DNA from: a bacterium M00.F.Ca.ET.205.01.1.1
Lineage (GTDB): Bacteria; Pseudomonadota; Alphaproteobacteria; Rhizobiales; Rhizobiaceae
Length of the DNA: 64,000 nucleotides
NCBI GenBank assembly: GCA_004791255.1
Contig: SRUQ01000002.1
Location: 372,001-436,000, forward strand
Direction: 5' to 3'
This document shows positions 15,898 through 24,356 of this stretch, piece by piece; position 1 is the stretch's first letter, and each line of letters starts with the position of its first letter. Under the pieces are notes generated by a model. It saw nothing but the letters and a program-made list of their open reading frames with translations. It searched no databases and had not been told where the DNA came from. A program made the position numbers and the translations under genes.

Positions 15898-16206
15898 CTA
15901 GATCAGGTTTGTCAAATCCTCATAGGTTTCGATTTCCACGCCCTCAACGAGAAGTGTCCGCCACTCTCGAAGCAGATTCTGCATCTGCGGGTCGTCTCGA
16001 ACGCGGGCTTCGTCACTCCGGAACGCCTCGATTGTTTCATATTCGATTACTTCAATGAAACAGCGAGGATCATCGATGTTTCGGAGCAGTCTCACCCGAA
16101 CACCCGACAGTGACTCATAGAAGGGGATCGCTTGCTTTAGAAAAGCGGCGAGTTCGCTGTCGTCCCCAGTTCGAGTCCTTATCCTGAGATGCAGTGTGCG
16201 CTTCGT
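15898..16206 (-). CDS. Dimeric alpha/beta-barrel (ABM-like) protein, start uncertain
   Basis: First gene of the operon. The frame reads TLHLRIRTRTGDDSELAAFL, then GVRVRLLRNIDDPRCFIEVIEYE and ends VEIETYEDLTNLI, a beta-alpha-beta-beta pattern of the antibiotic-biosynthesis-monooxygenase/dimeric alpha-beta barrel type. The nearest standard start is a GTG at 16095, but this would remove the first strand and helix. A good ribosome binding site (GGGAGG, 16212-16217) points instead to a start near 16206, where only ACG or ATC is available. Either a rare start is used or a base is wrong or mutated here. Some dimeric alpha-beta barrels handle heme (HemQ, IsdG), which is of interest beside NirJ-like enzymes, but no heme ligand can be claimed. 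Confidence 0.55.
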   Translation of the reverse strand, partial: TKRTLHLRIRTRTGDDSELAAFLKQAIPFYESLSGVRVRLLRNIDDPRCFIEVIEYETIEAFRSDEARVRDDPQMQNLLREWRTLLVEGVEIETYEDLTNLI

Positions 16207-16261
16207 GATAGCCTCCCATTCTGAGCGCGCTTCATGAAACCATCGTCCGCCTGTGAGGAAC

Positions 16262-16275
16262 TTGATCTAGATCAA
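16262..16275. promoter_or_regulatory. Perfect FNR/Anr/Dnr-type box TTGATCTAGATCAA
   Basis: Exact TTGAT-N4-ATCAA palindrome, 56 bases upstream of the probable start of the minus-strand radical SAM operon and 420 bases before the plus-strand MucR gene. The position suits activation of the radical SAM operon under low oxygen by an FNR- or Dnr-like protein. Confidence 0.8.
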
Positions 16276-16696
16276 CCTGATCTGGTCTGTTTGTGACGGC
16301 TCATCACACGCTGATGTGGGTCCGCTCTCAGATTCCGCTCGGACGTTGTTTTCGCGACAAAGCGGGAGCCAGCGCGACTTCGTACATATCTCACTTCTCG
16401 AAGGTGGGCAGCGGGAGAGCCAGTGGCTTGAATAACATCACATCATTCGCCACGGACGAAAGCAGAGGTGAACCGTTGAGCGGCACCTTTCCCAGCCGCG
16501 AATCCAAGGGGTCGTCGCCTGCTTTGTGCGGCTCCGGCGCCGACAGGATAGCCATAAATTGAAACCAAGAACGGCCAGGAGACTTGGAACAGCACAGGCA
16601 GGACTCTCAGTGAGAAGAGATAGCTCGTTCCGCGGGCCAACTTCTTGCGCCATCCGTCTTTCCCCAATACGAATGCGGAAACTGGAGTTTCATACA
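16276..16696. other. Intergenic, upstream of mucR-like gene
   Basis: No gene recognised; the open frames on both strands lack motifs. It should contain the promoter of the MucR-type gene. Confidence 0.5.
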
Positions 16697-17149
16697 TTGA
16701 GCGAACAAGCTGATCGCCGGAACGTGGACCTGATAGGACTGACCGCCGATATTGTTTCAGCGTTTGTCCAAAACAACGCTGTGCCAGTGGCTGGTCTGCC
16801 GGATCTAATATCGTCTGTGAACGCCACTCTTAGAAATCTCGGTCGGCCGGACATCGTTGAACAGCCGCCACTAACACCAGCGGTCAATCCGAAAAGATCG
16901 GTGTTTCCCGATTACATCGTCTGCCTAGAGGATGGAAAAAAGTTCAAGTCGCTGAAGCGGCACCTCAGGACGGACTTTGGGCTCACCGCTGACGAATACC
17001 GCGCGAAATGGGGGCTCCCGCGTGATTATCCAATGGTGGCTCCGAGCTATTCCGCAACCCGCTCTGTGCTCGCAAAATCATCGGGCCTGGGCCGCAAACC
17101 ATCGGCACGTGTCAAGAAATCGACGCCGAAGCGAAAGGCGAAAGCTTAA
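16697..17149 (+). CDS. MucR/Ros family zinc-finger transcriptional regulator
   Basis: 150 aa from a TTG at 16697 with GGAG about 10 bases before; an ATG at 16673 would add eight residues and the frame extends further, but MucR proteins normally begin close to the DLIGLTADIVSAFVQNN motif. The C-terminal half has the Ros-type zinc finger region (FPDYIVCLEDGKKFKSLKRHL), followed by LTADEYRAKWGLPRDYPMVAP, the most conserved MucR signature, and a lysine/arginine-rich tail. MucR proteins bind AT-rich DNA, often as H-NS-like silencers, and control exopolysaccharide, motility and acquired genes in Rhizobiales. It sits at the junction of accessory and respiratory genes. Confidence 0.9.
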   Translation: MSEQADRRNVDLIGLTADIVSAFVQNNAVPVAGLPDLISSVNATLRNLGRPDIVEQPPLTPAVNPKRSVFPDYIVCLEDGKKFKSLKRHLRTDFGLTADEYRAKWGLPRDYPMVAPSYSATRSVLAKSSGLGRKPSARVKKSTPKRKAKA

Positions 17150-17360
17150 CTACTTCGCCAGTTCTGCGGTTGTTACAGTCCTCCTCTAGTGCCGCGACAA
17201 GCTTTCTGTCTGGAAGTTCGGTCTGTTGCCGGGTTGAACTGCCGAGTCCACGCACAGGCTCGCCGGATGTCTCCAAACTGTTGCCGTCGTGTGCCCTTGT
17301 GTGGCTGCATGTTCCGGTGATGCAAGTTCCTGCGCATGTCAGGGCTCCGCGTGATCTGGT

Positions 17361-17374
17361 TTGCGCCGGCGCAA
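17361..17374. promoter_or_regulatory. NnrR-type palindrome TTGCGCCGGCGCAA
   Basis: Perfect TTGCG-N4-CGCAA palindrome, with flanking T and A extending it to 16 bases, 126 bases before the YitT gene start. Resembles the TTGCG-N4-CACAA-like motif reported for NnrR in Rhodobacter. Similar sites recur at six further places in this window. Confidence 0.65.
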
Positions 17375-17499
17375 AGATCGCGCGGCATTTGTCGGCTACA
17401 GATGGCCGTGATCGTTTCGACATGGGCTCAGGAACAGTAGGTCCAATTCTTCAGCACAGATTTGGAAAACCGCTCCTGCCCGCAAACGGGGGCTCGCAA

Positions 17500-18111
17500 A
17501 TGGAACACCGAGAGCACGATAGGCACGGCCTCCATGAGGATGCCTTTGCAATGTTTTTGGGGACGCTCTTCGTCGCACTCGGCACGGTGATCTACGCCAA
17601 AGCGACGCTTCTGGTCGGCGGAATGGCCGGAATGGCCCTTCTACTGCAATACGCCACCGGCATGCAGTTCTGGGTAGCATTTTCTCTTATCAACCTGCCC
17701 TTTTACTATCTCGCGATCAGGCGAATGGGCTGGCGTTTCACAGTCAGGACGTTTCTCGCCGTCAGCCTCGTTTCCCTGTTGTCACGATTATCGGCACGCT
17801 GGGTCGAATTTTCCCTACTAGATCCCACCTACGCAGCCGTGGTGGGCGGTGGCCTGTGCGGGACGGGGCTTTTGATTCTATTTCGCCACCGTACTGGTCT
17901 TGGCGGCATCAATATCCTGGCCATCTTTCTCCAGGAGACCTTGGGGATTAGGGCTGGCTACTTCCAGCTTGCCGTTGATCTCGGAATCCTCGGCGCCGCC
18001 TTGTTCGTCCTGACACCCGATCATCTGGTGCTGTCGATCCTTGGTGCGGCAATCGTCAACATGATCATTGCCATCAATCACAAGCCTGATCGCTATCTTG
18101 GCGTCACCTAA
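17500..18111 (+). CDS. YitT family membrane protein
   Basis: The start is the ATG at 17500 (MEHREHDRHGLHEDAFAMF), giving 203 aa; the longer frame covers the regulatory site and is non-coding. It has five or six hydrophobic segments, with the family landmarks YAKATLLVGGMAGMALLLQY, LINLPFYYLAIRRMGWRF, and HRTGLGGINILAIFLQE. It lacks the C-terminal DUF2179 domain of long YitT proteins, so it belongs to the short, membrane-only form. The substrate is unknown. A TTGCG-type palindrome lies upstream, which would place it in the same regulon as nos and nnrS genes. It is transcribed toward the nar cluster but is convergent with it. Confidence 0.85.
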   Translation: MEHREHDRHGLHEDAFAMFLGTLFVALGTVIYAKATLLVGGMAGMALLLQYATGMQFWVAFSLINLPFYYLAIRRMGWRFTVRTFLAVSLVSLLSRLSARWVEFSLLDPTYAAVVGGGLCGTGLLILFRHRTGLGGINILAIFLQETLGIRAGYFQLAVDLGILGAALFVLTPDHLVLSILGAAIVNMIIAINHKPDRYLGVT

Positions 18112-18281
18112 GGTTCGGAGGGGCAGATCGCTGGCGAACGACACGGCCAAACGACGTCATTAAGCACGTGTTGGGCGTAAGCCAGCGTGAGGCGCCCTCA
18201 CTTCGCATCAAGTCCCGACCGAAGCACCGCATTGCCGTCGGACGGAAGCGGCGGTAGGCATTGGGGACTCTGACGCGCAAT

Positions 18282-18851
18282 TCATGCAACCTCTGTCTTC
18301 GTTTCGCTCATCGGCGACCAACGCGACAGCAGTCGTTCCGCTGCCGTAAGCGGATTGGATACGATCTCGGACAGGTCCATTTCTCGTGCAAGCCCCGCAG
18401 AGAATTCGCGGAACGGCAATAAGTTGATGAGGGGAATACCTATCAGGACGGGAACGGATAGCTCAAGCGCCCTGGCGATCAGCGATCTAAAACCGCCGCC
18501 TTCGACCTCGGTCTTTCCGAATTTGCAGAGGACCAGCAAGGCGGTCTGGCTTGACAACTGCGCTTCGGCAACCGTGCAGGCGCGGAGCAGCCGATCGGTG
18601 TTCAAAACGCAGCCTCGTGCTTGAGGACCTCGATCATCTGATATCGCATGAAGCTCACCTGTGGCGAGGTCCCGAAGATACATGTCGCATTTCAGGCGAC
18701 CTGGGTTCGGCTCACTATGCTGGATGAGGCCGGCCAGTCGCATACCTTGCTCGGCCGCGGCAGCGGTGAATTCCTGCAAAAAAGCTTCGAACTTGGGACC
18801 GTCTGAATAAACGATCGCGGTGACTGGGTAACCAAGGCGGTCGATCTGCAT
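18282..18851 (-). CDS. DUF2478 protein, molybdenum-associated nucleotide-binding-like
   Basis: 189 aa, with the DUF2478 pattern: VTAIVYSDGPKFEAFLQEF, GMRLAGLIQHSEPN, CDMYLRDLATGELHAISDDRG, and later LLVLCKFGKTEVEGGGFRSLIARAL. Proteins of this family resemble nucleotide-binding MobB-like folds and are often found beside molybdenum uptake or cofactor genes; no experimental function is known to me. Here it is the last gene of the minus-strand nar/moeA set, 29 bases after moeA, which supports a role in molybdenum cofactor supply for NarG. No signal peptide is visible. Confidence 0.8.
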   Translation of the reverse strand: MQIDRLGYPVTAIVYSDGPKFEAFLQEFTAAAAEQGMRLAGLIQHSEPNPGRLKCDMYLRDLATGELHAISDDRGPQARGCVLNTDRLLRACTVAEAQLSSQTALLVLCKFGKTEVEGGGFRSLIARALELSVPVLIGIPLINLLPFREFSAGLAREMDLSEIVSNPLTAAERLLSRWSPMSETKTEVA

Positions 18852-18880
18852 GCGAGAGTTTCCTTCCGTAAGAATTTGCG

Positions 18881-20131
18881 TCAGTTAACATCGAACCGCG
18901 GCTGGTCGAACGGAAGCACTTCGAGGGGCGTACCAACTTCGACGGGCGTTGATGCGCCGGGCACAACGGCAACCGCATCCGCGAATGCCAACGGCATCAT
19001 TCTGTGCGATCCGTCCGGCCCGCTGCGATGTGCGGTCAATCGACCCTGGTCGACTTTCAAGCGGACCGGCAGCAGTTCCGTGCGATCCGGCTTGCGGGGA
19101 TGTGTGAAGTTTATCTCGGCCGTGATGCGGTTCGCTGGAGCTTGACCGAGAAGGGCTTTCATCATCGGGCGCACGAAGGCGAGCGCGCCAAACGCTGCAG
19201 CTTGTGGGTTGCCGGGTAGTCCTATGAAATACGCGCCTGCAAGCGTGCCGAAAGCCAGCGGCTTTCCGGGCTTCATCGCCACCTTGACGATGTCGAGGCC
19301 ACCCCCGGCACGTACGACGGCATTGCGCACATGATCTTCTTCGCCGACCGACATACCAGCGGTGACGATGACGAGGTCGGCCGCTCCCGCGATGCTTTCG
19401 AGCGCTTGCGCGATGGCAGTCAGGTCATCACGAACGGTTAGGGAGGTGACATGCGCGCTCGGCGCCGCCAGCAGCGCGCCAAGCATGGGCCCGTTGCTGT
19501 CGTAAACGGCGCCAAGCGGAAGCGGTTCGCCTGCATTGCGAAGCTCGCTTCCGGTCGCGAGAACCGCGACCTGCAAGGGACGGGCAACCGAAACCGTCGC
19601 AATACCAAGCGCGCTTAGCAGCGCAACTTCTGTCCAGCCGATGACGCGGCCTGGCCGAAGGATAGCCGTGCCCTTTGCTACGTCCTCGCCAACCCGTCGA
19701 ATGTGGCAACCAGCTTCGACGTCAAGCCCGAACTGCACGTGATCGCCCCTGCAGGTTGCGTGCTCCTGCATGACGACGGTATCCGCTCCGTCTGGCAATG
19801 GGGCACCAGTCATGACGCGATGGGCTGTCCCCGGCGTCAACAGGTCCGGTTTGTCGCCTGCGCGCGTGCGACCGGACAAAGGGAGGACCAGCGGCACGCC
19901 CGTCTCGCCCGAAAGACGGACGGCATATCCATCCATCGCCGCCTGATTGAACGCAGGAAGGGGGCGCGGAGCTTCGATCGTCGCGGCCAGGACGCGTCCT
20001 ACTGCACGAGCCAACGGCACGTCTTCCTGTCTGTTGAGCGGTTCAGCAAGTGCGACGGCAACGGCTCGAGCGGTCTCAAACGACATTATCTGCGCGTCTG
20101 AGCGGAAGCAGTCGTTGCGCAGGGCACCCAT
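18881..20131 (-). CDS. moeA: Molybdopterin molybdenumtransferase MoeA
   Basis: 416 aa from the ATG at 20131, two bases after the stop of the preceding gene; upstream in-frame sequence is the neighbouring gene in another frame. MoeA inserts molybdate into adenylylated molybdopterin in the cytosol. Landmarks: LPAFNQAAMDGYAVR (domain with catalytic Asp), MTGAPLPDGADTVVMQE, LATGSELRNAGEPL, DSNGPML, VTAGMSVGEEDHV and FIGLPGNPQAAAF. It is part of the nar operon, so it probably provides Mo-cofactor when nitrate reductase is induced. A housekeeping moeA may exist elsewhere; the MoaB/Mog-like gene at 44490 and the molybdenum hydroxylase at 46926 would use the same cofactor. Confidence 0.95.
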   Translation of the reverse strand: MGALRNDCFRSDAQIMSFETARAVAVALAEPLNRQEDVPLARAVGRVLAATIEAPRPLPAFNQAAMDGYAVRLSGETGVPLVLPLSGRTRAGDKPDLLTPGTAHRVMTGAPLPDGADTVVMQEHATCRGDHVQFGLDVEAGCHIRRVGEDVAKGTAILRPGRVIGWTEVALLSALGIATVSVARPLQVAVLATGSELRNAGEPLPLGAVYDSNGPMLGALLAAPSAHVTSLTVRDDLTAIAQALESIAGAADLVIVTAGMSVGEEDHVRNAVVRAGGGLDIVKVAMKPGKPLAFGTLAGAYFIGLPGNPQAAAFGALAFVRPMMKALLGQAPANRITAEINFTHPRKPDRTELLPVRLKVDQGRLTAHRSGPDGSHRMMPLAFADAVAVVPGASTPVEVGTPLEVLPFDQPRFDVN

Positions 20132-20133
20132 CG

Positions 20134-20418
20134 TCAGGAAGCCTTCACCGCCGGCAGGGACTTTTCGAGAATTGCGCGCATGGCCGCGAGGCCGGGATCT
20201 TCCGCTCGGTTCATGAGACCGATGAGCTGCGTCCAATGATCGTCCGATGCGGTGTCCAGGAAATTGCGAACGGCCGAGCCGACGATCTCGGCTGGCAAGC
20301 GACCGGACGCATCAGCAGCCGCAGCCAAACGGGTCAACAAGGCGGGCTCGTCGAACGCCGAGACAAGACCCATCGCAACTCTAGGATCTTCCAGGGAGGC
20401 TATGAGGTTTCCGAGCAT
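20134..20418 (-). CDS. Small helical protein of the nar operon
   Basis: 94 aa, all helical and leucine/alanine-rich (LGNLIASLEDPRVAMGLVSAF, LPAEIVGSAVRNFLDTASDDHW, AAMRAILEKSLPAVKAS), without signal peptide or metal-binding motif. It is placed tightly between ppiC (10 bases) and moeA (2 bases), so it is cotranscribed with narGHJI. I have no family name for it. A role in assembly or maturation of the nitrate reductase is inferred only from position. Confidence 0.75.
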   Translation of the reverse strand: MLGNLIASLEDPRVAMGLVSAFDEPALLTRLAAAADASGRLPAEIVGSAVRNFLDTASDDHWTQLIGLMNRAEDPGLAAMRAILEKSLPAVKAS

Positions 20419-20428
20419 TGCGCCGTCC

Positions 20429-21331
20429 TCACTGCACTAACGGCGAAGATGAACCGTCGATATCGATTCCCCTGATATCCGCCTGACCGACAAGCAGAGA
20501 GACGTATTGAGCCGTCGCTTGCCGATTGACGTGCTCGGTCAAGTAGGCGGCGATGCGCTCCCGAACGACGTCAAACGGGAGTTGGCGGCCGTCGATCCTT
20601 CGCGACAGGCGAATGAGGTGGACGCCGTAGCGTGTCTCCACCGGAGGAGAGATGTCACCGGGGGCGAGTTGAATCAGGGCGGCTTCGAATTCCGGCGTCG
20701 TGTCCCCCGGCCCGATCTGGCCGAGGCTGCCGCCAAGCGCTCCCGATGGGCAATCCGAACAGTCCTGCGCCAGCGCTGCGAAACGCTCCGGTGCGCTTGC
20801 CAGCGCCGATCTGAGCGACAGCGCCTTTTCTCGCGCCGCGGCGAAAGCTTCGTCTTCATCGCGACGGGCGCCGATGAGGATGTGATCGGCTTCGTAGAGC
20901 GATGGCGTCACGAAGCGGCGAAGGTTGTTCTCGTAGAAGCGACGCAGCATCTCCTCGTCCGCTTCCGGCACACGGACTTCGCGTTCGATGAGGCCGCGCA
21001 CTAGCGCATCCTCATCGGTCTCCCGGCGTCCGTCCTGGTCGGTCCTTTGCTCCGTGGCGATATCGAGACGCCGTGCTTCCTGTAGGAGCAATTCGCGAAT
21101 GATCAGCGCGCGCGTCGCCGCTTTCCAGCCCTCACCTGGATTGCGAGCGGGAAAGTTCTGCACTTCGGCGGCGATCGCCTTACGCGAGATCGTCACACCA
21201 TTGACCGTTACTGGGGGCATCGCCACGCGCTCGCGCGATGGAGTCGTGTCGGGCGTCGCCGGTCGGTGCTCGTGCGGATGTTCGCAGGACGGTGCGCGGC
21301 TGGCCGCGTGATCGATGATAAGAGCGGTCAT
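20429..21331 (-). CDS. PpiC-type peptidyl-prolyl isomerase of the nar operon
   Basis: 300 aa. The N-terminal ~45 residues are His/Pro-rich (CEHPHEHRPATPDTTPSRE) and precede a SurA/NifM-like helical region (PPVTVNGVTISRKAIAAEVQ). A parvulin domain occupies ~125-265: EADHILIGARRDEDEAFAAA, CPSGALGGSLGQIGPGDTTPEFE and ETRYGVHLIRLSRRI. There is no clear signal peptide, so it is probably cytosolic, like NifM. Parvulin genes of this kind occur after narI in several denitrifier nar operons, where they are thought to help nitrate reductase folding. The start lies 3 bases after the narI stop. Confidence 0.85.
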   Translation of the reverse strand: MTALIIDHAASRAPSCEHPHEHRPATPDTTPSRERVAMPPVTVNGVTISRKAIAAEVQNFPARNPGEGWKAATRALIIRELLLQEARRLDIATEQRTDQDGRRETDEDALVRGLIEREVRVPEADEEMLRRFYENNLRRFVTPSLYEADHILIGARRDEDEAFAAAREKALSLRSALASAPERFAALAQDCSDCPSGALGGSLGQIGPGDTTPEFEAALIQLAPGDISPPVETRYGVHLIRLSRRIDGRQLPFDVVRERIAAYLTEHVNRQATAQYVSLLVGQADIRGIDIDGSSSPLVQ

Positions 21332-21334
21332 GAC

Positions 21335-22111
21335 TTACTCCGCAGGCTGGGGTGCAGGAATTGCAATAGGCCGCACCGGCGCAGGCGACGGGACAGTTGA
21401 CACAGGCGCAGGCGATCGGCGGGTCGCCAGGCGAGTGCGCACCACCTGGTAGCCGGGGCGACCGAGATACCAGACCGGAGCACTCCAGACGTGGACCAGC
21501 CTCGTGAACGGGAAGACGAGGAAGATGGTCATACCCAACAGGAGATGCGCCTTGAAGATCGGGTTGACGTCGGCGACATAGGCTGCGGCCGCCGGCTGCA
21601 AGGTGAGAATTCCCTGAGCCCAGTTCATGAATTTCACCATCTCGTGGCCATCCATATGACCGAGCGAGACGAAGATGGTGGAAAGGCCAAGAGTGAGTTG
21701 CAGCCAGAGCAGCAACAGAATGGCGATGTCGCCGGGAGCGGACGTATTGCGAATGCGGGCATCGAACAGCCGACGATGGGCGAGAAGCGCGATGCCAACG
21801 AAGCAGGCAACGCCGGCGATGCCGCCGACGGTGATGGCGAGGCCCTGCTTGAAACTGTGAGAGATGCCGAGCGCGTCAAACACCCAGATCGGCGTCAACA
21901 GGCCGACGAAATGCCCGCCGAAGATCGCCAGGATACCCACATGGAAGAGATTGGAACCCCAGCGGAGCTGCCGCCGTCGCAGAAGCTGGGAGGAACCTGT
22001 CTTCCAGGTATACTGCTCGCGGTCGAAACGGATCAGGCTCCCAAGCAGGAAGACGGTCAGGCAGAAATAGGGATACCAGCCAAAGAGCACGTCGTTGATT
22101 GCGTTGGACAT
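21335..22111 (-). CDS. narI: Respiratory nitrate reductase gamma subunit NarI
   Basis: 258 aa with five transmembrane helices, the cytochrome b subunit that takes electrons from quinol and passes them to NarH. The diheme histidines are in FHVGILAIFGGHFVG (first pair) and in KAHLLLG and RLVHVWS (second pair). The C-terminus has a proline-rich extension of ~40 residues (SPAPVSTVPSPAPVRP) beyond the usual length. The ATG at 22111 follows narJ by 14 bases and is the last respiratory gene before ppiC. Confidence 0.96.
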   Translation of the reverse strand: MSNAINDVLFGWYPYFCLTVFLLGSLIRFDREQYTWKTGSSQLLRRRQLRWGSNLFHVGILAIFGGHFVGLLTPIWVFDALGISHSFKQGLAITVGGIAGVACFVGIALLAHRRLFDARIRNTSAPGDIAILLLLWLQLTLGLSTIFVSLGHMDGHEMVKFMNWAQGILTLQPAAAAYVADVNPIFKAHLLLGMTIFLVFPFTRLVHVWSAPVWYLGRPGYQVVRTRLATRRSPAPVSTVPSPAPVRPIAIPAPQPAE

Positions 22112-22125
22112 AGCTAGCCTCCCGG

Positions 22126-22833
22126 TCAGGCCACGTTGTGCCGCGCGTCGCGGTTCGCCGCGCGCATCTGGATTCTCAGCCGATCGACGGAGCAGCCGTC
22201 GGTCGCATTTCCTGGACCGAAAGTGACGGCGGCTTCTTCCCAGGCGGCATCGATGGAAGCCAGGTCGTCGGGCTCGTCATTGATCTCGACCGTGCCGGCG
22301 ACCACAGCGGTTTCGTTTATGATCGAGAGCGCGGCCGTGAACACAGCGGCATAACCTCCGGTCCGCTGGGCCAGCCTTTCCTCAAGCAGCGAGAAAATAT
22401 GGGCGGTTTCCTTGAGCAGGCCACGCGCCTCCTCGAGCGGGCGAGCGGACAGAAACTCAAGGAAAAGCGGGATGAAATCGGGCAACTCGTTTGCCGCGAT
22501 AAGAAGTCCGCCGCGTTGATAGTGCTCGAGCAGATCGACCATCGCCTGTCCACGGTCACGGCTTTCGCCGTGGATGTGCTCGAAGAGATGCAGCGAGTGG
22601 CGACGGGTCTTGTCGAACAACTCCACATAGCGCTCCTGGAGATCGTACAGATCCAATGTGCCCAGATCGGCAAGCAGAGGGCGCAGTTGCTCCCTTGCTT
22701 CGACCGATATCAGCCCCTCGGCCTCGATCGCCGCGGTAATTTCCGGGATTGCCGAGGAAAGGTCCTCCGTCGGATAGGCTAGGAGCGCCGAGAGCGCTCT
22801 GAACGTCCTGTTCGAGATCGGGTCGCTCATCAC
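22126..22833 (-). CDS. narJ: Nitrate reductase assembly chaperone NarJ
   Basis: 235 aa, all helical, of the TorD/DmsD/NarJ family. The conserved stretch LYDLQERYVELFDKTRRHSLHLFEHIHGESRDRG (two adjoining landmarks, residues ~62-95) is typical of NarJ, which binds the NarG N-terminus and gates Mo-cofactor and Fe-S insertion before membrane docking to NarI. Its start overlaps the narH stop by four bases (ATGA), so the two are translationally coupled. The C-terminal ~35 residues are arginine-rich and longer than in E. coli NarJ. Confidence 0.95.
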   Translation of the reverse strand: MMSDPISNRTFRALSALLAYPTEDLSSAIPEITAAIEAEGLISVEAREQLRPLLADLGTLDLYDLQERYVELFDKTRRHSLHLFEHIHGESRDRGQAMVDLLEHYQRGGLLIAANELPDFIPLFLEFLSARPLEEARGLLKETAHIFSLLEERLAQRTGGYAAVFTAALSIINETAVVAGTVEINDEPDDLASIDAAWEEAAVTFGPGNATDGCSVDRLRIQMRAANRDARHNVA

Positions 22834-24356
22834 GCGATCTCCATCGGGTTGGTTGGTCGCTTGGTCTGCTTGGTGCCAAAGAGGTTCGTCTCCGTGGAGC
22901 CGCTCGAGCAGCCGTTTCCGAAGGAGAAGCCGCAGGAGCCGCGCATGTCCTGAGCGTCTTCACTCCATTCGCGGTGTGCCGTCGGGATGACGAACCGGTC
23001 CTCGTAGTTCGCGATCGCCATCACCTTGTACATTTCATCAATAGCCGTGCCCGTCAGGCCGACCCGCGCCGCGATCGACTCGTCGAGGCGACCGTCGATC
23101 GTCTTTGCCCGCATGTAGCTGCGCATCGCGAGCATGCGTTCGAGTGCAAGAGCGACAGGCTCCTCCTTGCCCGCGGTGAGCAGATTGGCGAGATACTGGA
23201 GCGGGATGCGCAGGCTGCGCACATCGGGCATGTCGCCGTCGACGCCCATCTTGCCTGCCGCGGCCGCTGATTGGATGGGCGACAGCGGCGGCACGTACCA
23301 GACCATCGGCAGGGTGCGGTATTCCGGGTGCAGCGGAAAGGCGATTTTCCACTCCATCGCCATCTTCCAGACGGGCGACAATTTGGCTGCTTCCAGCCAG
23401 TTGTCGGGAATCCCATCAGCCCGGGCCTGGGCGAGAACGGCCGGGTCGTTCGGATTGAGGAAAACGTCGAGCTGCGCCTGATAGAGGTCCTTTTCATCGG
23501 GAGTGCTGGCGGCCGCCTCGATACGGTCCGCATCGTAGAGGATCACCCCGAGATAGCGGATGCGCCCGACGCAGGTTTCCGAACAGACCGTCGGCTGCCC
23601 CGCCTCGATGCGGGGGTAGCAGAAGATGCACTTCTCCGATTTGCCGGACGACCAGTTGTAGTAGATCTTCTTGTAGGGGCAGCCGGAGACGCACATGCGC
23701 CAGCCACGGCATTTGTCCTGGTCGATCAGGACGATCCCGTCCTCCTCTCGTTTATAGATCGCTCCCGATGGGCATACCGCCGCGCAGGTCGGGTTGAGGC
23801 AATGCTCGCACAATCGCGGCAGATACATCATGAACGTGTTTTCGAACTGACCATAGATGTCCTTCTGGACACCCTCGAAATTTACGTCCTTCGAACGCTT
23901 CTCGAACTCGCCGCCGAGGATCTCCTCCCAGTTCGGCCCCCACTCGATCTTTTCCATCCGCTCGCCGGTGATCGCCGAACGCGGGCGGGCCGTGGGGAAA
24001 GCTTTCGATTCCTTCGCCGTATGCAGGTGCTGGTAGTCGAAGGTGAACGGCTCGTAGTAGTCGTCAATCTCCGGCAGGTCGGGGTTGGCGAAGATGTTGG
24101 CAAGGATGCGCCATTTGGCGCCCATCTTAGGCTCGATGCGGCCATTCTTCTTGCGCCGCCATCCCCCGTTCCATTTCTTCTGGTTCTCCCATTCCTTGGG
24201 ATAGCCGACGCCAGGCTTGGTCTCGACATTGTTGAACCAGGCGTATTCGACGCCTTCCCTGTTGGTCCAGACGTTCTTGCAGGTGACGGAGCAGGTGTGG
24301 CACCCGATGCATTTATCGAGGTTCAGCACCATCGCGATCTGAGCGCGGATTTTCAT
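22830..24356 (-). CDS. narH: Respiratory nitrate reductase beta subunit NarH
   Basis: 508 aa from the ATG at 24356, which overlaps the narG stop (ATGA); a longer in-frame extension lies inside narG and is discarded. Iron-sulfur clusters: CIGCHTCSVTC near the N-terminus (C16, C19, C22, C26), CEHCLNPTCAAVCPSGAIY, CRGWRMCVSGCPYKK (the W variant that gives the [3Fe-4S] centre) and CIFCYPRIE ... CSETC. It carries electrons from NarI hemes to the Mo site in NarG on the cytoplasmic face. Confidence 0.97.
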   Translation of the reverse strand: MKIRAQIAMVLNLDKCIGCHTCSVTCKNVWTNREGVEYAWFNNVETKPGVGYPKEWENQKKWNGGWRRKKNGRIEPKMGAKWRILANIFANPDLPEIDDYYEPFTFDYQHLHTAKESKAFPTARPRSAITGERMEKIEWGPNWEEILGGEFEKRSKDVNFEGVQKDIYGQFENTFMMYLPRLCEHCLNPTCAAVCPSGAIYKREEDGIVLIDQDKCRGWRMCVSGCPYKKIYYNWSSGKSEKCIFCYPRIEAGQPTVCSETCVGRIRYLGVILYDADRIEAAASTPDEKDLYQAQLDVFLNPNDPAVLAQARADGIPDNWLEAAKLSPVWKMAMEWKIAFPLHPEYRTLPMVWYVPPLSPIQSAAAAGKMGVDGDMPDVRSLRIPLQYLANLLTAGKEEPVALALERMLAMRSYMRAKTIDGRLDESIAARVGLTGTAIDEMYKVMAIANYEDRFVIPTAHREWSEDAQDMRGSCGFSFGNGCSSGSTETNLFGTKQTKRPTNPMEIA

